Notes under the pieces: model-generated
What the model was told of the DNA's origin: nothing
The model's input: the letters and a program-made list of their open reading frames with translations, nothing else
Database searches by the model: none
Translations under genes and position numbers: made by a program
Shown here: positions 1 to 7,491 of the stretch, piece by piece
Layout of the letters: every line of letters starts with the position of its first letter
Position numbering within the stretch: position 1 is the first letter of the stretch
Assembly (NCBI GenBank): GCA_044222245.1
Contig: JBGANQ010000019.1
Span: 62,001-126,000, forward strand
Length of the DNA: 64,000 bases
Source: CALFML01 sp044222245
Lineage (GTDB): Bacteria; Myxococcota_A; Polyangia; Palsa-1104; JAEUJZ01
Direction: 5' to 3'

Positions 1-15
1 CAAAAGGTCCCGCTT

Positions 16-489
16 ATGAAGAACTTAGTCAGTGCCCGTCTGTTCATCTTCCTGACCACCGTGACCGCGGCCGCCTGTGGCGACGCTGCCGACCTCGCGA
101 CCGAGGACGAGCCCCAGCTCGCCGAGCCCTACCAGGCCGCCACCGCGCCCAACCCGACCTTCAAGAACGTCCGCGAGCGGGTGTTCACCTCGTGCGGCGG
201 CTTCCCCGCCTGCCATCGTCGCGGCCCGTTCGCCGGGGCGCTGAACCTGACCGACGAGCTGGCCTACTCCAACCTGGTCGGCGTCGCTGCCGATATCGCC
301 CCCGATAAAATGCGGGTCGTCCCCGGCGATCCGACGAGCAGCTTCCTGTACCAGAAGCTGATCAACACCCAGGGCCCCGAAGAGGGCCTGGCCATGCCCA
401 AGAGCGAAGGCGGCGTCTGGAAGAAGCTTACCTCGACTCAGCTGTCGCTGGTCAAGCGCTGGATTGCCGCCGGCGCCCCGAACAACTGA
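16..489 (+). CDS. Small exported lipoprotein with a heme-like C-x5-CH motif
   Basis: 157 residues. The N-terminus is a lipoprotein signal: a short basic start, a hydrophobic core and a lipobox-like AAAC with Cys21 as the likely lipidated residue. The mature part holds FTSCGGFPACHRRG (Cys60, Cys66, His67), a C-x5-CH arrangement resembling the c-type heme sites of myxobacterial and planctomycete lipoproteins but with a longer spacing than CxxCH. The C-terminal half resembles the 'MP....L...Q..LV..WI..GA' end of small cytochrome-like domains, in which a Met can be the sixth iron ligand. An AAGG lies just upstream of the ATG. The protein would sit in the periplasm or on the envelope; heme binding is inferred, not proved. 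A structural Cys pair is the alternative. Confidence 0.75.
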   Translation: MKNLVSARLFIFLTTVTAAACGDAADLATEDEPQLAEPYQAATAPNPTFKNVRERVFTSCGGFPACHRRGPFAGALNLTDELAYSNLVGVAADIAPDKMRVVPGDPTSSFLYQKLINTQGPEEGLAMPKSEGGVWKKLTSTQLSLVKRWIAAGAPNN

Positions 490-593
490 GCGCGGCAGCC
501 CAGGCTGGGCGCGTCCGGAGCAGGCGGCACCCAGTGTGCGACCCCGGCGCCGATCGCCCCCGCCGCGCCGGCAGTCGTGAGCGCGCCCGCCGC

Positions 594-637
594 CGCGCAG
601 AATCTGCACCTGCCACGCAGCGACGCGCAGAATCTGC
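594..637. repeat. Two direct copies of a 14-bp element
   Basis: The sequence CGCGCAGAATCTGC occurs at 594-607 and again at 624-637, a period of 30 bp, in the 266-bp gene-free stretch between the small lipoprotein and the ATP-grasp/M32 gene. The two copies are identical. Three helical turns of spacing would suit a regulator binding one face of the DNA, but this could be chance in GC-rich DNA. Confidence 0.4.
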
Positions 638-716
638 GGACTTGCCCCGCGCACGCCCGGACAGCGGCCGGGATTGACCCGCACGGCCTGCGCCCGGGCC
701 CTACCCGCGCGGTGCT

Positions 717-732
717 TGGCAAGGCTTGTGCA
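717..732 (+). promoter_or_regulatory. Possible sigma-54 (-24/-12) promoter
   Basis: TGGCAAGGCTTGTGCA contains the invariant GG (718-719) and GC (730-731) separated by exactly 10 bp, with TGGCA matching the -24 box; the -12 box GTGCA deviates from TTGCA by one base. It lies 24 bp before the proposed ATG at 756 and just before an ACGAGG ribosome site, so the leader would be very short. Myxobacteria use sigma-54 widely. GG-N10-GC occurs by chance in such GC-rich DNA, so confidence is low. Confidence 0.3.
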
Positions 733-755
733 CGTTTTTCGCCCACGAGGTGCCC

Positions 756-3700
756 ATGATCATGCTCACCCCTGCTGAGGAGCTCGGGCTCAGCGGACAC
801 CACATAGACAGTCGGGTGCGGCGGGCGGCGGCGCGCCTGCCGCCGGCGCAGCTGCGCGAGCTGGCGCAGCGGGTCGCCGCGGCGGCGGGTCAGCACCGCC
901 TGCTGTACGTGCGCGACGGCCTGCTCGAGGCAGTGCGCATCCTGCTCTGCCCGCTGGTGCTTCTGCCCGACCAGCAGGCGTACCTGAACCACGTCTCGCT
1001 GACGCTGCTCGGGGCCCTCAAGCGGCTGCCGGACCTGTACCTGGCCGACCCCGCGGTGCGCGCCATCCTCCCCTTCAGCGACGAGGAACAGGCCTGGCTG
1101 GGCGCCAGCTGGACGGCGGGCCACCGCGAGCACAACCCGGTGTTTGGCCGCCTGGACGCAGTGGTCCAGTTCACCACCCCCCACTGGAAGGAGTCGCTGC
1201 ACTTCCTGGAGCCCAACCTCAACGGCGTCGGCGGCATCCACTACGCCCCGGCGGTGAGCGACATCATCGCCGAGCTGGTCGTGCCGGCCCTGCGCGCCGT
1301 CGACCCGCAGCTTGCGCTGGCGCCGGGGGTCGACGAGCGAGGGCTGTTCATGCAGGCCGTGCTCGGCCACCTCTCGGCGATCGGCCGCCAGGGTCGCCGG
1401 CTGTGCCTGGTCGAGCCGGTGGACGCCGACAGCGGCCCCGATGAGCAGGCGGCGATGGTCGAGTACTATAAGCGCGTCTACGAGCTCGACGTCCTGCACG
1501 CCGACCCGCGCGAGCTGTCCCTGGTCGGCGACGAGGTCTACTGCCGCGGGGTGCTGGTCGATCTGGCCTACCGCGACTACTCGATCCGCGACCTCGCGGC
1601 GCTGGAAAAGGAGCTTGGCCAGCCGCTGCTGGCGATGCGCGCGCTGTTCCGCCAGAACCGGATCATCTCGTCGGTGGCCGGCGAGTTCGATCACAAGAGC
1701 TGCTGGGAGCTCCTGACCGACGACGAGCTGGCCCGGCGCCACTTCAGCGCCGAGGAGCGCCAGCTGTTTGCCCGCCACGTCCTGTGGACGCGGCTCATCC
1801 GCGACTGCCGCACCAGCCTGCCGGGCGGTGGCTCGGGGGACCTTGGCGAGTACGTGCGCCGGCAGCGGGAGTCGCTGGTGCTCAAGCCGAACTGCGACTA
1901 CGGCGGGCACGGCGTGCTGCTCGGGCCGGCGTGCACCCAGGCGGCGTGGGAGGACGCCCTGGCGGAGGCGCTGCGCGCCCCCGGGCAGTGGGTGGTGCAG
2001 CGGCTGTCCGACCTGCCGGTCCACGAGTTTCCGGTGATCGCCGCCGACGGAGCGGTCAGCTTCGAGCCCTTCTACGTGGTCATGGGCCTGGCGCCCACCG
2101 AGGACGGGCTGGGGATCCTCTGTCGCGCCTCGCAGAAGCAGGTGGTAAACGTCGCCCAGCGCGGCGGCCTGGTGGCGATGCTGCTGGCCGGCGCTGTCCC
2201 GCCCCTGCACAGCCCCGCGGCGCCCCCGCCCGAGGTCCCGCCCGCCGGGCCGGCGCCGCCGCGCCAGACGCCCGCCGCCGCGCTGTGGCAGGAGCTGCGG
2301 CAGCGGCTCGCCGAGCTGCACGACCTGGACACCGCGCTCGGCGTGCTCGGCTGGGATGAGGAGACCTACGCCCCCGAGGGCGCCCGGCCCGCCCGCGGCC
2401 GCCAGACGGCGACGCTGGAGTCGCTGCGCCAGCGCCTGCTCGGCGAGCCGGCGCTCGGCGATCTGCTGGCCAGCCTGACCGCCATCACGGCGGCCGACAG
2501 CGAGGAGGCGATCCTGCTCCGCCGCCTGAGCCACCGGCGCGCCGTGGCGCTGCGCATCCCCGACTCGCTGGTGCGGGCGCTGGCCACTGCCCGCTCGCGC
2601 GCCACCGCGGCCTGGGAGCACGCGCGGCTTGACGGCGACTACCAGGCGATGCGCGGGCCGCTGGCCGAGGTGCTGCAGCTGACCCGCGAGCGCGCCGCGG
2701 CGCTGTCGAGCGACCTCTCGCCCTACGACGCGCTCCTTGATGAGTACGAGACGGGTCTGCGCGCCGCGCCGCTTTTGGCCCTGCTGCGCGAGCTGACGAC
2801 GCAGCTGGCGCCGCTGCGCCAGGCGATCGCCGAGCGGCCGCCGCCCGACGACAGCTTCCTGCGCCGGCTCCCCTTTGACGAGTCCGCGCAGTGGCAGCTG
2901 CAGCTGCTGGTGGTGCGCGACCTCGGCTTTGACGAGTCGCGCGGTCGCCTCGATCGCTCCTCGCACCCCTTTACCCTGGCGTGCAGCGAGCATGACATCC
3001 GCCTGACCACCAGCCTCAGCGAGCGCGAGCCGCTGCGCGGCCTCTACTCGACGCTGCACGAGCTCGGCCACGGCCTCTACGACCAGGGCTTCGCCCCCCA
3101 CCACTACCACAGCGGCCTCGCCGAGGCGCCAAGCATGAGCGTGCACGAGTCCCAGGCCCGCCTGTGGGAAAATCACGTCGGGCGCAGCCGCGGCTTCTAC
3201 GCCCGCTACCAGCCGGTGCTGGCGGCGCTGTTTCCCCGCCAGCTCGCCGGCGTGACGGCAGAGCAGCTGTACCGCGCCGCGTGCCGGGTGCGCCCCAGCC
3301 TGTCCCGCATCACCGCCGACGAGCTGACCTACGACGTGCATGTGCTGTGGCGCTGCGAGCTGGAGGCGGCGCTGCTCAGCGGCGACCTCGGGGTGGCCGA
3401 CCTGCCCGCGGCGTGGGCCGAGCAGGTGCAGCGCTACCTCGGCCTGGCGGCCGGTGAGCCGGGCTGCCTGCAGGACGTGCACTGGCCGCAGGGGATGTTC
3501 GGCTTCTTTCCCATGTACTCGCTGGGCAACATCTACGCCGCGGCGCTGGTGGCGGCCTTCGCGCGCAGCGATGAGCCGGGGGAGGCGGCGCGGCAGCGCG
3601 GCGAGTATGCACCGCTGCTCGCCTGGCTGCGGCGACGCATCCACAGCCGCGGCCACCTTTTGGATGCACCGGCGCTCATCGCCGAGGCGACCGGCCAGCC

Positions 3701-3767
3701 GGTGAGCGCAGCGCCGCTGGTCGACTACCTGACCCGCAAGTATCGCGAGCTGTACGCCCTGGCCTGA
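756..3767 (+). CDS. Fusion of circularly permuted ATP-grasp domain and M32 carboxypeptidase
   Basis: 1003 residues from the ATG at 756, preceded by ACGAGG; an upstream GTG at 726 lacks such a site. Residues about 1-480 resemble circularly permuted ATP-grasp proteins: an N-terminal helical part, EPNLNGVGG near 152-160, and the nucleotide-binding VLKPNCDYGGHGVLL near 375-389. A Pro/Ala linker (about 485-505) joins a complete M32 (Taq-type) metallo-carboxypeptidase. This has the family motifs in order: HELGH (768-772, zinc), HESQ (797-800), SRITAD, GCLQDVHW and YSLG. M32 enzymes trim C-terminal residues from peptides and normally stand alone at about 500 residues, which is the size of this half. 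ATP-grasp proteins of this shape usually form amide bonds, so the pairing suggests a ligase/peptidase working on the same peptide or amide; that is inference. No signal peptide, so cytoplasmic. Downstream gene starts 47 bp later. Confidence 0.85.
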   Translation: MIMLTPAEELGLSGHHIDSRVRRAAARLPPAQLRELAQRVAAAAGQHRLLYVRDGLLEAVRILLCPLVLLPDQQAYLNHVSLTLLGALKRLPDLYLADPAVRAILPFSDEEQAWLGASWTAGHREHNPVFGRLDAVVQFTTPHWKESLHFLEPNLNGVGGIHYAPAVSDIIAELVVPALRAVDPQLALAPGVDERGLFMQAVLGHLSAIGRQGRRLCLVEPVDADSGPDEQAAMVEYYKRVYELDVLHADPRELSLVGDEVYCRGVLVDLAYRDYSIRDLAALEKELGQPLLAMRALFRQNRIISSVAGEFDHKSCWELLTDDELARRHFSAEERQLFARHVLWTRLIRDCRTSLPGGGSGDLGEYVRRQRESLVLKPNCDYGGHGVLLGPACTQAAWEDALAEALRAPGQWVVQRLSDLPVHEFPVIAADGAVSFEPFYVVMGLAPTEDGLGILCRASQKQVVNVAQRGGLVAMLLAGAVPPLHSPAAPPPEVPPAGPAPPRQTPAAALWQELRQRLAELHDLDTALGVLGWDEETYAPEGARPARGRQTATLESLRQRLLGEPALGDLLASLTAITAADSEEAILLRRLSHRRAVALRIPDSLVRALATARSRATAAWEHARLDGDYQAMRGPLAEVLQLTRERAAALSSDLSPYDALLDEYETGLRAAPLLALLRELTTQLAPLRQAIAERPPPDDSFLRRLPFDESAQWQLQLLVVRDLGFDESRGRLDRSSHPFTLACSEHDIRLTTSLSEREPLRGLYSTLHELGHGLYDQGFAPHHYHSGLAEAPSMSVHESQARLWENHVGRSRGFYARYQPVLAALFPRQLAGVTAEQLYRAACRVRPSLSRITADELTYDVHVLWRCELEAALLSGDLGVADLPAAWAEQVQRYLGLAAGEPGCLQDVHWPQGMFGFFPMYSLGNIYAAALVAAFARSDEPGEAARQRGEYAPLLAWLRRRIHSRGHLLDAPALIAEATGQPVSAAPLVDYLTRKYRELYALA

Positions 3768-3814
3768 GACCGCCGCGGACGGCGGCCAAACCATCACCTA
3801 GGAGGCCCTGCGCC

Positions 3815-4696
3815 ATGATCGTAGTCACTGGACCCACCGGCAACACCGGACGCCAAGTTGTAGAGGGTCTGCGGCAGCGCAACCTTGCCTTCCGCGCCAT
3901 GGTGCGCAGCGAGGAGCGCGCCCAGCAGCTCACCGCCGAGGGCATCCCCGCCGTGCTCGCCGATTTCACCCGCCCCGAGACCCTGGTCCGCGCCCTGACC
4001 GGAGCGACCACTGCCTTCCTCGTCTGCACCCCCGATGCGCGGCTGGCCCGCTGCGAGCAGAACTTCATCCGCGCCGCCCAGCAGGCCGGCGTCTCGTACA
4101 TCGTCAAGTGCGGCGCCCACAGCGCCGCGCACGACTCTAAGAGTCCCAACCTGCGCATGCACGCCGAGGTCGAGGATGCGCTGCGCGAGTCCGGCCTGCG
4201 CTACACCGTCATCCGGCCGCACGGCTTCATGCAGACCTTCTTCTGGATGTCGGCCCCGCTCATCTACGGACCGGGCATCCTCAGCTTCCCGGCCGGCGAT
4301 GGGGCGATTCCGCTTATCGACGTGCGCGACGTGGGAGCGGCGCTGCTCAAGGCACTGCTCGAGCCGGGCCTCTCCGGTCGCGCCTACGACCTGACCGGAC
4401 CGCAGGCGCTGACGCCGCAGCAGATGGCCGCCGAGCTGTCGCGCGCCCTGGGCCGTCCCATCCAGTATGTAGAGTCGCGGCTGGAAGACCTCGACGCCAC
4501 CATGCGGCAGCTGGGCGTTCCCGATGCGCCGCGCGAGCATGTGCTATGGGTCTTTGCCGAGCAGCGTGCCGGCCGCCTGAATTACACCAGCCGCGATCAC
4601 GAAGCGCTGGGCCTTCCCCTGCGCAGCTTCGCCGAGTTCGCGGCTGATATGGTCGCCGGTCGCACCGGCGTCGCGCTCTCGGACTTCTCGCACTAG
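3815..4696 (+). CDS. NmrA-like NAD(P)-binding reductase (atypical SDR)
   Basis: 293 residues. The N-terminus MIVVTGPTGNTGRQV is a TGxTGxxG dinucleotide-binding loop of an atypical short-chain dehydrogenase, followed by the beta2 Arg (MVRSEER) typical of NADP preference. The remainder follows the NmrA/azoreductase-like family: the VRALTGATTAFLVC strand, YIVKCGAHSA, RYTVIRPHGFMQ and YDLTGPQALT. The catalytic YxxxK of classical SDRs is not evident, as usual in NmrA-type proteins, which act as quinone/NAD(P)H reductases or redox sensors. The start is well set by TAGGAGG, 12 nt before ATG. It follows the ATP-grasp/M32 gene closely and may be cotranscribed; it converges with the M1 aminopeptidase gene 25 bp away. 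The substrate cannot be told. Confidence 0.85.
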   Translation: MIVVTGPTGNTGRQVVEGLRQRNLAFRAMVRSEERAQQLTAEGIPAVLADFTRPETLVRALTGATTAFLVCTPDARLARCEQNFIRAAQQAGVSYIVKCGAHSAAHDSKSPNLRMHAEVEDALRESGLRYTVIRPHGFMQTFFWMSAPLIYGPGILSFPAGDGAIPLIDVRDVGAALLKALLEPGLSGRAYDLTGPQALTPQQMAAELSRALGRPIQYVESRLEDLDATMRQLGVPDAPREHVLWVFAEQRAGRLNYTSRDHEALGLPLRSFAEFAADMVAGRTGVALSDFSH

Positions 4697-4720
4697 CCGG
4701 CTGAAGATTTTTCTGCCCGA

Positions 4721-7360
4721 TTAAAGCGCTTGCAGCTTCAGGCAGATCGCGACCTCCTGCTGGCGGACGAGCAGGCTCTTGATGACGCCCGCCGGCAGCG
4801 CCGGATGCGCCTTGAGAAACGCCGTGGTCCGGGCGATGAGACTGGGATCGCAGGCCGGCGGGTACATCACCTCGCTCATCCGCTGCAGGTACATGTTGTC
4901 CTCGCCCTTGCCCGAAAGCGCGACGAGCTCGGTGAAGTAAGGCTCGGTGAGCGGCTGCACCAGCGGCTCTTGCCCGGGGACCGCGAACTGCTCCATCGCC
5001 TCGCGCAGGTCCCCGGTGGCGAACTTGTTGTCGGCGGCATCGGGGGCGCTGCGGGTGATGCGCTGGAACCACTTGTGCTTGAGCGCGCCGTCGGGCAGCT
5101 GCGCCTCGGCGCCAAAGGCAGCCTTGCGTCCCTCATCGGTCGCGTCGCGCGCAAGCTCGGCGGCGATGAGCTCCTTGGCGTTGGCGGCGCCGAGCCGCGC
5201 CAGCGCCTGCACGACCCCCCAGCGCCGATCCTGGTTGAGCGGCAGCCCGGCGATAGCGCTCTCGCCGCGCAAGAGGCCCTGGAGCCAGCTCGTCGCCGCC
5301 GGGGTGACCGCCGCGGCCAGGTAAGCCTTATAGTAAAGGAGCTGGCGATCGCTACCCGCGGGCGAGCCGTCAAGCTGCGCCTTGGTGAAGGCCTCCAGCC
5401 GGGCCTGCACGGCGGCGCGGCGGGCCGGCGCGAGGTACCTTATGACCTCCCGGCTCAGCGGGCGCAGGACGTCGGTCAAGATCTGCGGATCCTGCTCGCC
5501 GGCGAGCTGCTGGATGACGGTCTCGATGTAGGCCGCCGGGGCGATGCGCGCGTCGCGGAGCATGCCGTAGAGGGTCCCCCACATCATCTGCCGGGTCAGC
5601 CGATCCGCGACTCGCCCAAGGCCTGTCCGCAGGGTGCCCAGACTGACCGGGTCGAGCTCTACCTTCACGTAGTCCTGGTCCCCCTGGTTAGGAAACACCA
5701 GCGCCGGGCACGGCTTGCCAAGCGCCGCTGCGACCGCCGTCTCGGCCCCCGCGTAGGTCGCCGCCACCGTCGACTCCAGGCTGAGCGCGCCGTCCGGGCG
5801 CAGCGCATAAAAGCCGATCTCGGTGCGGTGCGAGCGCAGCACCGGATACTCCGCCGGCGCCGACTGCTCGAGCGCGAAGCGGGAGAGCTTGCCTCCCGTG
5901 CACTCCCAGCGGGCGCGCACCGTGTTCAGGCCCGCGCTCTGCAGCCACTGCTTCTGCCACTGGCCCAGCTCGACCCCCGAGGCTTGCGCCAGGGCGGCGA
6001 TGAAGTCTTCGAGCGTGGTGTTCTTATAGGCGTACTTGGCAAAGTACTCCTTCAGCCCGGCGCGGAACTTGTCGGCGCCCAGGTAGTAGCGCAGCTGCTT
6101 GAGCACCGAGGCCCCCTTGCCATAGGTGATGCCGTCGAAGATCGAGCGCGCGGCATCGGTATCGGCGACCGCCAGCTCGATGGGGTGGGTGGTGACCAGC
6201 TGATCTTCGCGGTAGGCCCAGCGCTTCTCGCCCGAGTAAAAGTGCGGCCAGCCCTCCTCCCGGTACTGGGTCGCCTCGGCCACCGCGAGCGTCTCCATGA
6301 GCGCGGCGAAGCTCTCGTTGAGCCACAGTCCGTTCCACCACTTCATCGTCACCAGATCGCCAAACCACATGTGCGCGATCTCGTGGGTGATGATCGCCGC
6401 CCGCTGGACGTAGGCCGCCGGCGGCTGCTTGGAGCGGAACACGGTGCCGCGCTCGCCGATCGTGATCCCGGCCAGGTTCTCGGTGGCGCCGGCGGGGAAG
6501 TCGGGCACGACGATCAGATCGAGCTTCTTGTAGGGATAGGGCAGCGAGAACTCGGCTTCAAAAAACTGCAGCGCCTGCGCGGCGACCTTCAGCCACAGCT
6601 CCGGCTCGACATAGGAAACTACCGACTGGCGGACGAGCAGCCGCAGCGGCGTCCGCCCGGCCTGGCCGCTCCAGATCTTGAACGGTCCGGCGGCCAGCGT
6701 CAGCACGTACGTGCTCAGCGCCGGCGTCGGCGGGAAGTGCCAGCGCCGGGTGCCGGCGCGCTCGCTGGGCCGCTCGGCCGGGCTGCTGGAGATCACCTCC
6801 CAGTCCTTGGGCGCCTGGACGGTGAGCTCGATCGGCGCCTTGAGGTCGGGCTGATCGAAGCAGGGAAAGACCAGGTGCGCGTAGTACGCCTCAAAGTGGT
6901 TGAAGTGATAAAGCTTGCCGTCCGCTACATCTTTGAAGCGGTGCAGGCCGTTGCCATTGCGGACGTAAGGGCGGCTGTAGGCGATGACCAGCCGGTTGCC
7001 GCGCGGCAAGAGCTCGCCCGGCGAAAGTGTAATGCGCTCGCCATCGTAGCGCGCCCGCAGCTGCGCCGGAGTCTGCGCCACCCCGTTTAGCTGCAGCGTC
7101 CGGATCGTCGCCCCCGCGAGCTCGACGAACAGGCCGCGACCGTCGGCGCCCGGCTTGAGATCGAAGGATATCGTGGTCGTCCCGGCAAACTCCTCCTGCG
7201 CCGGATCGAGGCTCAGCTCGAGCTTGTAGGCGAGCCCGGCGAGCTGGCGGGCGCGCAGCTCGGCCTCGGCCTGGGTGAGGCTGGCGGCGCGGGCAGGCGG
7301 GGCGAGGACGGCGCAGGTGAGGGCGGCAGCGATTACGCTACAGGCGGCAAGCTTTTTCAT
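4721..7360 (-). CDS. Exported M1 family aminopeptidase
   Basis: 879 residues from the ATG at 7360, which begins a clear Sec signal (MKKLAACSVIAAALTCAVLA then an AxA cleavage site near residue 26). An upstream TTG at 7396 would place charged residues ahead of the signal and is rejected. The gluzincin core is intact: HEIAH (326-330) with the third zinc ligand Glu349, exactly the HExxH-x18-E spacing. The exopeptidase motif is GATEN (291-295) instead of the usual GAMEN. The N-terminal beta saddle (about 40-230) and C-terminal helical ERAP-like half (about 500-870) are present, so it is full length. It would remove N-terminal residues from peptides in the periplasm or outside the cell, fitting nutrient scavenging or predation. 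It lies 131 bp downstream of the OmpA/TSP3 gene on the same strand. Confidence 0.95.
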   Translation of the reverse strand: MKKLAACSVIAAALTCAVLAPPARAASLTQAEAELRARQLAGLAYKLELSLDPAQEEFAGTTTISFDLKPGADGRGLFVELAGATIRTLQLNGVAQTPAQLRARYDGERITLSPGELLPRGNRLVIAYSRPYVRNGNGLHRFKDVADGKLYHFNHFEAYYAHLVFPCFDQPDLKAPIELTVQAPKDWEVISSSPAERPSERAGTRRWHFPPTPALSTYVLTLAAGPFKIWSGQAGRTPLRLLVRQSVVSYVEPELWLKVAAQALQFFEAEFSLPYPYKKLDLIVVPDFPAGATENLAGITIGERGTVFRSKQPPAAYVQRAAIITHEIAHMWFGDLVTMKWWNGLWLNESFAALMETLAVAEATQYREEGWPHFYSGEKRWAYREDQLVTTHPIELAVADTDAARSIFDGITYGKGASVLKQLRYYLGADKFRAGLKEYFAKYAYKNTTLEDFIAALAQASGVELGQWQKQWLQSAGLNTVRARWECTGGKLSRFALEQSAPAEYPVLRSHRTEIGFYALRPDGALSLESTVAATYAGAETAVAAALGKPCPALVFPNQGDQDYVKVELDPVSLGTLRTGLGRVADRLTRQMMWGTLYGMLRDARIAPAAYIETVIQQLAGEQDPQILTDVLRPLSREVIRYLAPARRAAVQARLEAFTKAQLDGSPAGSDRQLLYYKAYLAAAVTPAATSWLQGLLRGESAIAGLPLNQDRRWGVVQALARLGAANAKELIAAELARDATDEGRKAAFGAEAQLPDGALKHKWFQRITRSAPDAADNKFATGDLREAMEQFAVPGQEPLVQPLTEPYFTELVALSGKGEDNMYLQRMSEVMYPPACDPSLIARTTAFLKAHPALPAGVIKSLLVRQQEVAICLKLQAL

Positions 7361-7491
7361 GGAGCAGAGATTGGGCGAGCCGCGCCCAAGAAGCAAGACT
7401 GTGCGGCCGCGCTACCATCGGCGGATTTATTGGGCAGACCGTCGCGATGGAGCCGCGCCAGCGCGGGCAGCGCGGGCGGGAAGTGAGCTGC

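Noticed and set aside
438..3797. 1119-codon open frame on the minus strand opposite the ATP-grasp/M32 gene
   Set aside because: The translation is Arg/Gln/His-rich with no recognisable domain, and the plus strand has two clear enzymatic domains with full motifs. Long antisense frames are expected at this GC content.
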